Shown here piece after piece: positions 21,301 through 31,000 of a stretch of DNA of 64,000 nucleotides (positions are counted from its first letter, which is position 1; every line of letters begins with the position of its first letter). Source of the DNA: Closterium sp. Naga37s-1 (lineage: Eukaryota; Streptophyta; Zygnematophyceae; Desmidiales; Closteriaceae); assembly GCA_947471745.1 (NCBI GenBank), contig CANJKZ010000768.1, positions 2,668,501 to 2,732,500 on the forward strand. Reading direction: 5' to 3'. The position numbers and the translations under genes are program-made. The notes beneath the pieces are model-generated. The model was not told the origin of the DNA. It searched no databases and saw only the letters and a program-made list of their open reading frames with translations.

Positions 21301-23830
21301 TGACTCGCTCCACCTCCCCTTTGACTCGCTCCACCTCCCCTTTGACTCGCTCCACCTCCCCTTTGACTCGCTCCACCTCCCCTTTGACTCGCTCCACCTC
21401 CCCTTTGACTCGCTCCACCTCCCCTTTGACTCGCTCCACCTCCCCTTTGACTCGCTCCACCTCCCCTTTGACTCGCTCCACCTCCCCTTTGACTCGCTCC
21501 ACCTCCCCTTTGACTCGCTCCACCTCCCCTTTGACTCGCTCCACCTCCCCTTTGACTCGCTCCACCTCCCCTTTGACTCGCTCCACCTCCCCTTTGACTC
21601 GCTCCACCTCCCCTTTGACTCGCTCCACCTCCCCTTTGACTCGCTCCACCTCCCCTTTGACTCGCTCCACCTCCCCTTTGACTCGCTCCACCTCCCCTTT
21701 GACTCGCTCCACCTCCCCTTTGACTCGCTCCACCTCCCCTTTGACTCGCTCCACCTCCCCTTTGACTCGCTCCACCTCCCCTTTGACTCGCTCCACCTCC
21801 CCTTTGACTCGCTCCACCTCCCCTTTGACTCGCTCCACCTCCCCTTTGACTCGCTCCACCTCCCCTTTGACTCGCTCCACCTCCCCTTTGACTCGCTCCA
21901 CCTCCCCTTTGACTCGCTCCACCTCCCCTTTGACTCGCTCCACCTCCCCTTTGACTCGCTCCACCTCCCCTTTGACTCGCTCCACCTCCCCTTTGACTCG
22001 CTCCACCTCCTAGGACAATACCACGGGCCCCATGGCACTTGCTCACCCTCCCCACCCCCTCCTTTAAGATTGTCAGCGACAAGACCACACGCAAGACCAA
22101 GGGGTACGGGTTTGTGAGCTCTCGTGTCGACTCAGAGCCCATCTTGTTTCACCTGTACTCTTTCATCCTTTGCTTCCCTGTGTTTTTGTGCGCAACGCAC
22201 GCCCCACTGCAGGTGGTGAGGGACAAGACGACGGGCAAGACCAAGGGGCATGGATCTGTGGACTTAAAGCACAACAACTCTCCCCTTCCCCCACCTCTCC
22301 TTGGCAATCGCTCTTATACACCCCCCAGGTGGTGAGGGACAAGACGACGGGCAAGACCAAGGGGCATGGATTTGTGGACTTAAAGCACAACAACTCTCCC
22401 CTTCCCCCACCTCTCCTTGGCAATCGCTCTTATACACCCCCCAGGTGGTGAGGAACAAGACGACGGGCAAGACCAAGGGGCATGGATTTGTGGACTTAAA
22501 GCACAACAACTCTCCCCTTCCCCCACCTCTCCTTGGCAATCGCTCTTATACACCCCCCAGGTGGTGAGGGACAAGACGACGGGCAAGACCAAGGGGTACG
22601 GGTTCGTGAGCTTTGGTGAAGTGATGGACTGTGCTGTTGCTCTCAAGGAGATGAACGGTGAGTCAAGATAGTCAAAGGCCGGTCAATGGTGAGTCAAGAT
22701 AGTCAAAGGCTGGTCAATGGTGAGTCAATCCAGTCAATTAGCTGGTCAATAGTGAGTCAATGCAGTCATTCAGTGGCTCGCACGAGGTTTTGGAAGTGAT
22801 GGACGTTGTTGCTGCTCTCAAGGAGATGAACGGTGAGTCAAAGCAGTCAATGAAGTCAACAGGGGGTGAGTTGAGTGAATGGCGGGTCAGTTACGAGTTG
22901 AGCCACGAGTCTGGGTGCTATCTAGTACTCTGCTCTGTGCAACCAGGATTCGATTTGTTCTCTCTCCTTTCATGCGTTTACAGTACAGTTCTGTTGGAGT
23001 TGTGTGTTAATATTCTATAATCAACTCACTGTATTGCATACACGACTGAATCCTGAAACAGGGAAGTATGTGTGCAACTAGAATGCCTTATATTCTCTCT
23101 TCTTTCAGGTGCATGCTGGCGTGAGCAGGGAAGTACGTGGGCAATCGGCCAATCAAATTGCGAAAGAGCTCGTGGCAGGGCAGGAGAGGGTCGACACGGA
23201 TGATATATGTCTCAAACGTTTGCATTCAAAACATCTGCACATGCATGTTGGCGTGAGCAGGGAAGTACGTGGGCAATCGGCCAATCAAATTGCGAAAGAG
23301 CTCGTGGCAGGGCAGGAGAGGGTCGACACGGATGATATATGTCTCAAACGTTTGCATTCAAAACATCTGCACGTGCATGTTGGCGTGAGCAGGGAAGTAC
23401 GTGGGCAATCGGCCAATCAAATTGCGCAAGAGCTCGTGGCAGGAGAGGATCGATACGGAGGCGCTTAAATCTCGCAACCGGGGCAGCCGGGTAAGCAGCA
23501 GCACCTCAGCATTAAATTCCCTTCCAAGTTGTTGGTACATGTGCAATTTTCCGGCGTCTCGCGGCTCACCCTCCATTTGGAGCAGCCGTGTAAGCAGCCT
23601 TGCAGCATTGAAATTTACAATTGCTGCCATATGTACGGTATTTCAGTGTCTCATAGCTCGCAGTCTTCTCCAGTATTTCTGCAGTCCAGTGTTCCAAGAT
23701 TCTAAGCACGCGGTGACAAATTTTATTTTTCTCTCTTGATTGTCTTCCTGTTCCCTTGGCTTGGTCACATGGATGTGTGCGTTGACAGCCTAAGGAGAAG
23801 CGTCAAAAGAAGAATTTTCTGCACCGGTGA
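15359..23830 (+). CDS. RBM42: RBM42-like RNA-binding protein, seven coding exons, 579 aa
   Basis: Model: 15359-16519, 16853-16900, 17362-17557, 18208-18305, 22561-22657, 23393-23490, 23789-23830. All introns are GT-AG and all phases chain. Residues 1-20 (LLSELDRFEEEMRALG) form a short acidic helix, followed by a Pro-rich tract, then Gly/Tyr/Met-rich sequence to about 387. The segment ending WEDPTLTEWPE precedes an RRM at about 470-550 with RNP2 LFCGDL (473-478) and RNP1 KGYGFVSF (512-519). The C-terminus is PIKLRKSSWQER plus a basic tail ending LHR. Order and motifs match metazoan and plant RBM42, which binds RNA and is linked to mRNA splicing and stability in the nucleus. Exons 3, 4, 5 and 6 each have extra partial copies beside the complete one. 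The exon 4-5 intron, about 4.3 kb, carries two minisatellites and an inverted repeat. Confidence 0.9.
17091..17557 (+). repeat. Tandem copies of RBM42 exon 3 start
   Basis: CTGGCAG followed by GCGGAGCAGC recurs at exon starts 17091, 17233 and 17362. Only the third continues into the complete exon ending at a GTGAGT donor (17558). The first two pass into intron-like pyrimidine tracts without a clear donor. A weaker relic (GATGCAACGATGAT) precedes them at 16997. Confidence 0.85.
18085..18798 (+). repeat. Partial copies of RBM42 exon 4
   Basis: A 5' half copy begins at 18085 (acceptor GCAG, GACCATGGGCTGTTC) but has no KAFQKYASF half. The complete exon is 18208-18305. Copies of only the 3' half (K-A-F-Q-K-Y-A-S-F-N-K-A-K then GTGAGG) end at 18437, 18555, 18680 and 18798, and again at 19602 and about 19886. 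Reading on past 18305 meets a stop by 18383, so use of later donors would truncate the protein. Confidence 0.9.
18790..19482 (+). repeat. 63-bp minisatellite carrying a 5' splice donor, 11 units
   Basis: Each 63-bp unit starts with the last codons of RBM42 exon 4 and its donor (AAGGCCAAG then GTGAGGCAGC), followed by 48 bp of intron. Eleven nearly identical units follow one another directly after the last exon-4 half copy. The unit is 21 codons and lacks stops, which explains the long frames on both strands. It lies inside the exon 4-5 intron. Confidence 0.95.
19990..20345 (+). repeat. Inverted duplication of a coiled-coil-encoding fragment
   Basis: Left arm about 19995-20189; right arm about 20200-20345, reverse complement. 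Both contain GGCAACTGAGGCAGAGCTG and two forms of a GTGGAGNNANTCAAAGGNGAG 21-mer. The left arm reads V-E-Q-L-K-G-E-V-E-C-L-K-G-K then M-E-N-R-R-A-T-E-A-E-L on the + strand; the right arm reads the same on the - strand. It looks like a fragment of a foreign coiled-coil gene in a head-to-head pair. The right arm is the source of the adjacent 21-bp array. Confidence 0.75.
20331..22011 (-). repeat. 21-bp minisatellite, about 80 units
   Basis: Perfect or nearly perfect units of GTGGAGCGAGTCAAAGGGGA type (- strand) encode a V-E-R-V-K-G-E heptad. One variant (T for the usual G on the - strand) occurs twice, exactly 357 bp (17 units) apart, suggesting a block duplication. No frame has a stop, so the ~600-residue proteins that can be read are not evidence of genes. 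It lies within an RBM42 intron. Confidence 0.97.
22069..22657 (+). repeat. Tandem copies of RBM42 exon 5 (116-bp units)
   Basis: Copies of the exon 5 start, with a CCCCCAG acceptor and GTGGTGAGGGACAAGACGAC, begin at 22213, 22329, 22445 and 22561. An older copy is at about 22069. Only the copy at 22561 keeps TACGGGTTCGTGAGCTTT (RNP1) and runs to the donor at 22658. The others have CATGGATTTGTGGACTTAAAG and lack a donor. A 3' half copy, with its own GTGAGT, follows at about 22788-22831. Confidence 0.92.
22658..22860 (+). repeat. Post-donor GTGAGTCAA/AGTCAA repeats
   Basis: The sequence after the exon 5 donor is repeated as GGTCAATGGTGAGTCAAGATAGTCAAAG-like units, bringing extra GTGAGT hexamers, and ends with a second 3' half of exon 5 (GGAGATGAACG then GTGAGT). 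A related inverted piece is at about 55320-55450. Confidence 0.7.
23109..23490 (+). repeat. Tandem copies of RBM42 exon 6 (132-bp units)
   Basis: The acceptor GTGAGCAG and exon start GGAAGTACGTGGGCAATCGG occur at about 23126, 23259 and 23393. The first two contain GGGCAGGAGAGGG in place of GGAGAGGATCG and lack a donor. The third continues to the donor at 23491. Between copies is CTCAAACGTTTGCATTCAAAA, which contains a 10-bp palindrome. Confidence 0.88.
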
Positions 23831-25039
23831 GGTGATGGCTGAAGCCTAATGACACTGACAGCTTCGATCTGCATCTTGGATGGAAATTGCTGCGATAGCA
23901 ATCAGGAAGAACAACCTGTAACCTGGAATTGTCACGTTTTCCTAAATATGCCAGCTGCATGAGCACTCACTTGGACAAGATTGTGCGCGTAAATAATATA
24001 ACTCCACTGGTTAGACAGCCAGCCAGATGCAGTGGAGCAATGTTAAAAGAGAATGTGAGTCCACAAGTTGCATGGAAATAATTAATCGTTTTTATGAGTA
24101 CACGTGTATAAGGAATGTTGACCTATATACCTCGATGAGTGTAAAATCGAGGCCCACAACAAGCTGTATTGCGTGTGCATGGCACAAGGCTTGAACGCTC
24201 GGCTATGATCAGCCACTCAGAGCCATACCGAGGCATATTGGAAGCCTCGGAGTACGCAAACTTTCATGCATTACCGAACCGAGCGGTATGGTGCCGTGCC
24301 GAGCCAGGCAGCCATCCAGCTGGTACATTGAGCCTGCCCCCTAGACAAGTCCCAAGGTACTTACGGATTCAGTCTGACAGAATCTGCTAAGCAGCTAACT
24401 AACAGAGTCTGTCAGCCTCCTAAGTTCTACCTCGTTAGGCTCTCTCTGTGCAGCTGAGCTTTCCAAGAGTCATAGCTGGTCGTGCTGCATACTAAGACAG
24501 CTGATCGGTCGCCTGCTGTGCCAGTCCCTGCATTTTCTAATACAGCTCTCTTGACGCTCTCCTGACGTGTCTTGCTAAAGCTCAGTAGATTGTTAACGGA
24601 TTGCCGCAGGTCAGCTCATCTCGCTAACTCGCGCGTGATTCCTCGAGCAATTCTTTCGGCTGTATCTCGGAGCCTCCCTCTTCCTGGCACGTCACACTTG
24701 ATCTTTATTACTTTCATTTCTTCACGATCGTCGAGTTCCAGGCGCTTTCGGCTGGCGACCGACCGTCAGGATCCTTGCCTTGGTCCGAGTTTGTCTAGAT
24801 TCGATTCGCAATCCAGCAAGACGGTCAATTTACGCTGACGACGGATCTGAGCCGTCGATCAGTACAGTTCAAAGCCTGGAACTTCTCAGAACTCTTCCCT
24901 CCTCCCGTTTCCAAATTAACATCCGAACTAGCGAATCCGCCGCGATTCCGTCTTCCTACCGGATTCCGTCCATCGTGTATCCTCCTCCATCCTGACTCCT
25001 GATCCGGACCGCGCTTCCCTCGTCCCTCGCTCCTGCACC
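23831..25039 (+). promoter_or_regulatory. Intergenic region between RBM42 and DRP3
   Basis: Holds the RBM42 3' end and presumably the DRP3 promoter and leader. A small hairpin (CCGAGGC...GCCTCGG) lies at about 24228-24250. No gene, tRNA or clear core promoter is seen. The DRP3 leader from about 24900 is rich in TCC and CCG. Confidence 0.45.
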
Positions 25040-28000
25040 ATGGCGTACACGCGTTCCGAGGTCGTGGAGGAGGAGGAAGCTTCCACGATAGAGCTACTGG
25101 GCGACTCGGTCATCCCAGTAGTTAATAAACTGCAGGATATCTTTTCCCAGCTCGGATCCTCCAGCGCGATCGACTTACCGCAAGTAGCCGTTGTGGGGAG
25201 TCAGAGCAGCGGGAAATCCAGCGTGCTCGAGTCGCTCGTCGGGAAGGATTTCCTGCCACGTGGATCCGACGTGGTGACGCGCCGGCCGCTGGTGCTGCAG
25301 CTGGTGCAGGTGCCGAAGCGCGCGGACGGCAAGGCGGAGGAATGGGGGGAGTTTCTGCACCTGCCGGGGAAGAGATTCACGGATTTCTCCGCGATCCGAG
25401 ACGAGATTCAGGTATTTGTTGCCTCCGCGATCCGGGCCGGGACGAGTCCAACTTGGTGGATCAAAGCCACTATGTAATCCGTATTTCTGGACTCCTGTTG
25501 GAAATTATGAGCCTTTGGGTCGAGTCTGAAATGTGGGATTCACTGGAGCCCCTGAACCCTGCTTGTTTGTGCTGAATGATGCAAATTCGTTATAAGGTCT
25601 ATCCCCGTTGCTGCACTGCAGCTCCTCTTTAGTCGTCTCAAAGTTATTGCCTTGCCAAGTGGGCCTCTGGATTCACTGGGATTTCGGAATCTCATGTGTT
25701 AGTACCCGCGCTGAGACGCAAAGCCGTTATGAAGTTCATCTGCTTTGCAGTTTGCTGCTTTTTTTTTGCTTTTCCTTGCCAATTGCCCGTTCTCCTCACA
25801 TGCAGCTGGAGAGGGATCGGGAGGTGGGCTCTCTACTCACTCACCATCACTCCTGCTCTTACTCTAATAATCTCCTACTATAGTTCTCTCCCAATCTGCG
25901 TCTTTCCTTCACTCCTTCCTGCCTGCCCTCCTTCCCTCGTGCCTCAATTTAACCCCTCGTGCAGCTGGAAACAGAGAGGGGGGTGGGGATGAACAAGAAC
26001 ATTATAGAGAGGCAGATTTGTCTCAAGATCTTCTTGCCGCACGTGCTCACAATGACTTCTTTTCCTTCCTCTCTCTCGCTCCCTCCCTCTTAATTTTCCC
26101 GTCCCTGCTCCAGCTGGAGACGGAGAGGGAGGTGGGGATAAACAAGGGCATAACGGAGAAGCAGATTCGGCTCAAGATCTTATCGCTGCACGTGCTCACA
26201 ATCTCGTCTGCTCTTCCTCTCCCCTCCAATCATGTCACTTACAGCTGGAGACGGAGAGGGAGGTGGGGATAAACAAGGGCATAACGGAGAAGCAGATTCG
26301 CCTCAAGATCTTCTCGCCGCACGTGCTCACAATAACCCTTGTGGACCTGCCCGGCATCACCAAGGTGCCCGTGGGCGACCAGCCCTCCGACATCGAGGCG
26401 CGCGTGCGATCCATGATCCTCGCCTACATAAAGCACGAGACCTGCATCATCCTCGCTGTTACCCCTGCCAATGCGGACCTGGCGAATTCGGACGCCTTGC
26501 AAGTGGCACGCATGGCTGATCCGGACGGTGAGTCCAACTCCTGGTGCTCGTGCTCTTTTCACCAGTTGGTTGGGTTGTGGGACATGGGGGTTGGTCCATG
26601 AACCTGGGGAGGTGCCCGTCGGCGACCAGCCCTCCGACATCGAGGCCCGCGTGCGCTCCATGATCCTGGCTTATATCAAGCACGAGACGTGCATTATTCT
26701 GGCGGTTACACCTGCCAACGCGGACCTGGCGAATTCCGACGCTCTGCAAGTGGCACGCATAGCTGACCCTGACGGTGAGTATCACTTCTGGTGTTCGTGC
26801 TGGTCTCACCGGTCGGCTGGGTTGTGGGACATGGGTTTTGGTCCATGATCCTGGGGAAAGGAGCATGGGGTGGGTTGGGACATAAATAGAGGCGATCCAT
26901 GATTCTGGCATACATCAAGCACGAGAGGTGTATTATTCTGGCCGTCACTCCTGCGAATGCGGACCTGGCGAATTCGGATGCCCTGCAAGTGGCAAGAATG
27001 GCAGATCCTGACGGTGAGTCTGACTGCGGGTTTTCTGACCAGCACTGTGGGATGTAAAGATGCTAATTGGGCGGTTCAAATGGGCCGTGGGACAGGAAAG
27101 GACAGGGCGTGCGATCCATGATCCTGGCCTACATCAAGCACGAGACCTGCATTATTCTGGCGGTCACGCCCGCCAATGTGGACTTGGCTAACTTGAATGC
27201 CCTGCAAGTGGCGCGCATGGCTGATCCCGATGGTGAGAGACTTACTGTGCTGGCCCCTGCATTCTTGGGTGGAGAAATAAGTAAACCAGACGCACTGCAA
27301 GCTGCGTGCATGGCTGACCCGGACGGTGAGGTTCAGAAAAGGGTGGTGGATGGTGGAGTGGTGCAATGGCAGATTCTGTTGATGCGCAACTGTCAGTGTT
27401 GGCTTGCTTTGCATGGTCCGACTGGTTGGTTCGGTTTTGGGAGATGGGGCTTGGTGACTGGTATACGGGACATAGAGGCACACCAGACGTAGAGGCGACT
27501 GGTTTGAATGCAGAGATAGGGCATGAGGGTTTAGGTGTTTCTTGTGTCGTGAGAGGCAGCACATTTAACATATTGTGTTTGTCACGTACTTCAGCCATTC
27601 CCTTTTCCCAGTCTCATCATGTGTTCCTATCCTTGTGTCCTTTTGTGTGTCCCCCCCCGCTTCTCGTTGCTATCCTTTCAGGGCATCGAACAATTGGAGT
27701 TATCACCAAGGTATGTGTTCTCTTACACTTTGCTGCTCCTGTACTCATCTCTCAAGTATTGCTTCCTTTCATCTGTGATGGAGTGAGTGGGTTGGAGTCG
27801 TCACTTTTAATGCTGTTTTCTAATTCAATGTATTCAGCAGTGAATATAGTGGATTACTGTATGGCCTTTATTCAGAGGAGAAGCTTGAGTTTGTTGGCTA
27901 TTATCATTTGAACGTCTGTGACTGTCACTCGACTTGACATGCCTACCACTTCACATTTCGTCCTCGCCCCGTTATGCTTCATGACTGCTGCTCTTGCTCT

Positions 28001-31000
28001 CTCATTGCATTCATCTCTTATCCCAATCTTACAGCTTGGCATCATGGACCGGGGCACCAAGGCTAGGGAATGCAGCAGCTCATGCAGCACTCCTGCCTCT
28101 CTGGCTGACTTCTCTTGGCCCTCCCCTTTACTATTTGCCCCTCTCTCCTGCTCGCGTGCACCCCTGCAGCTTGATATCATGGACCGTGGCACAGATGCAT
28201 GCAACCTGCTGCTAGGGAATGTGATTCCGCTGCGCCTGGGCTATGTGGGCGTGATCAACCGCAGCCAGGAGGTGCGCTTGTGTGAATGTGAATGCGTTAA
28301 TGTCACTTGGTTGGATGGCTGTGAAGCACCTTGTGTAGAGGGATGCATGCAACCTGCTTATTGAGAATGCCATTGCGTTCCCCCGTGCCTGGGCCGTGTG
28401 TGCGTCATCAACTGCAGCCAGGAGGCGCAAGGGCAGAAAGTGTGCGTCATCAACTGCAACCGCAGCCATCACACACTTTCTGCCCGCCCTTGTCCCATGC
28501 ATGCCTCTTCTCCCCCCCTTCCCCTGTCAGGATATCAACGCGAAGAAGAGTGTGAAGGACGCACTCACATACGAAGAGGCTTTCTTCCGAAGCAGACCGG
28601 TGAGTCTGAGAGGAGTGTTTCTAAGGCTGAGCTAAGCAGAATGTTTTTCAGATATGCACTTGTGACTCATGGACCGCCTCATGGACCGCCTCTTGGACCG
28701 ACTCATGGACCGACTCATGGTTGAAATCAGTTGGACCGCCTCATGGACCGCCTCAAAAACTCCCTGCAACGCCTCATGGACCGCCTCATGGACCGCCTCA
28801 TGGACCGACTCATGGACTGCCAGCAAGTTTGAAGTTTGAATACTCCATTTGTTGTGAGGGAAACCCACTCGTTTGTGACTTTTGACTCGCCTCAAAAGTT
28901 TGAAGTTTGTATTCTCCATTTGTTGTAAGGGTTAGGGAAACTCACTCATTTGTGACTTGCTGGTTTTCTGCTTGCCTACCCATCTGTATGCCTCTTTCCG
29001 TGTCTGCACGCACGTGGCACGACAGGTGTACCACGGCTTGGCGGATCGGTGTGGAATTCCGCACCTCGCCAAGAAACTCAACTCGGTGAGTCAAGATTCG
29101 AGGCAGGTGATGGCTGTTGGCAGGAATCGGGACATCAGTACGTTGCAGGTAGAAGTGTTGCAAGCAAGAGATGTGGGTGCCAAGGAAGGATTACTAGGGT
29201 GTACCATCAACCATAGGATGGTTGGTGGATCGATGTGCGATTTCGCAGCTCGCCAAGAAGCTCAATTCGGTGAGTGGGAATGAGAGGTTGGCTGGCAAAT
29301 CCTAGTGAACGTTCGTCTTCTCCTCCCTGACCTCAAAGCACGGATCAACGCTCATGCCTCATCTGCTGCTTTGTCTCCCCTTTCATCCATCCCTCTCGCT
29401 GCGTGCTTCAGATTCTCGTGCAGCACATCCGTCTGCTGCTGCCGGACCTTAAGGCGCAAAACAACGCTCAAATGTTCACTCTTTCAAATGTCCTTTCACG
29501 TCTTTGTCTCCCCCTCCATCCATCCCTCTCACTGTGTGCTTTCAGATTCTCGTGCAGCACATCCGCCTGCTGCTGCCGGACCTTAAGGCGCAAATCAACG
29601 CTCAAATGTTCACTCTTTCAAATGTCCTTTCACGTCTTTGTCTCCCCCTCCATCCATCCCTCTCACTGTGTGCTTTCAGATTCTCGTGCAGCACATCCGC
29701 CTGCTGCTGCCGGACCTTAAGGCGCGAATCAACGCTCAGATGGTGGCAGTGCACAAGGAGCTTGTGGGGTATGGGGAGGCGGCTGAGCGGGTGAGTGACC
29801 AATGGAAAGGGGGGCTAAAAAGGGCACTGGGGGGAAGGCGAACGTCAACATGCAGATGGTGGCGGTGCACAAGGAGCTTGTGGGGTATGGGGAGGCGGTT
29901 GAGCGGGTGAGTTTTTAATGCTCGTCAGCTGCGATTTCTGGGAAATGCATGGCAACGCGGCCGAGAGAGAACGTGTTAGCTGTGTTTGGCAGCAGCACCC
30001 ACCAGCTGCAACAGCTCATTGCCCCACCTTTTTCTGTTACCTGCTTTTGCATCCACCGTACCTGCCGTTAGGGAAAGGCTGGTAGGGAGACGGAAAAGGG
30101 TGGGGCAATGGGCTGTTGCAGCTGGTGGGTGCTGCTGCCAACACTGCTAACGTGTTGTCTCTCGGCGCGTTGCATTTCCCAGAAATCTTAGCTGATCTGG
30201 TGTCATGAGTAGGGGGCGTCAATGCTTGCATAGGTGGGCCAGTGCACAAGGAGCTCGTGGGGTATGGGGAGGCTGCAGAGCGGGTGAGTGTTGTTTGGTT
30301 TGGGGAAGAACACAGAGAGGGTGAATGTTATTTTGTAGGAGGGATGCACATAAACGCTGATCCGGAGGTTGCCAGTGCACAAGAAACTCGTAGGGTTTGG
30401 GGAGGCGGCTGATGGATGGGAGCAGGGATCGTGAGCTGGGGAGGAGGTCTTGAGATGGGAGGTGAGATGATGCGTGAAAGGAGGGGGCAGGGACGGTGAG
30501 GTGGACAGGAGGTGCTGACATGGGAGATGAAGGAGATACGTCAAGGAGAGGATGTTTCCGTCAAGGAGGCATCATCACCACTCTTTGTCAACGTCCCATG
30601 CGCGGTGTTTTGTTGATCCCCTTCCCCTGACTTGATGCCCCTCTAAGGTGTTTTTGTGGACCACGTTTGGATGATTCCCCTCCCTGTTGCCTGTTTGTGC
30701 TCCCTTCCCCTCAGGCCACCATGGGAGTTCTTTTGCTGAACATTCTCACCAAGTACTCTCTATGTGAGTTGCTCTTTCAACCCCCCCTGCTACAGTAGAA
30801 TTTATAGGTTGCAATTAGAGTTTCAGGGCTTGCAGTGTGTGCACTGTAATTCTGCGTGAGTGTTAATGAACCTACAGGAAATGTTTTCTGGCTTAACATC
30901 CCAACTCAAGTGCTCTCAACATGTACTGGGTGTGCGATTAATTTGATTGACTTCGGATGGTGTGCTGTAAGCGTGGTTTCGTTTCCCAGTGCACATTCTA

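Noticed and set aside
20115-22142. Several ~600-residue frames on both strands made of seven-residue repeats
   Set aside because: They come from one 21-bp minisatellite with no stop in any frame inside an RBM42 intron; there is no start context or non-repeat domain.
18790-22657. CRISPR-like regular arrays
   Set aside because: Units are contiguous or carry intron sequence, there are no unique spacers and no cas genes, and the surrounding DNA is an intron-rich eukaryotic gene.
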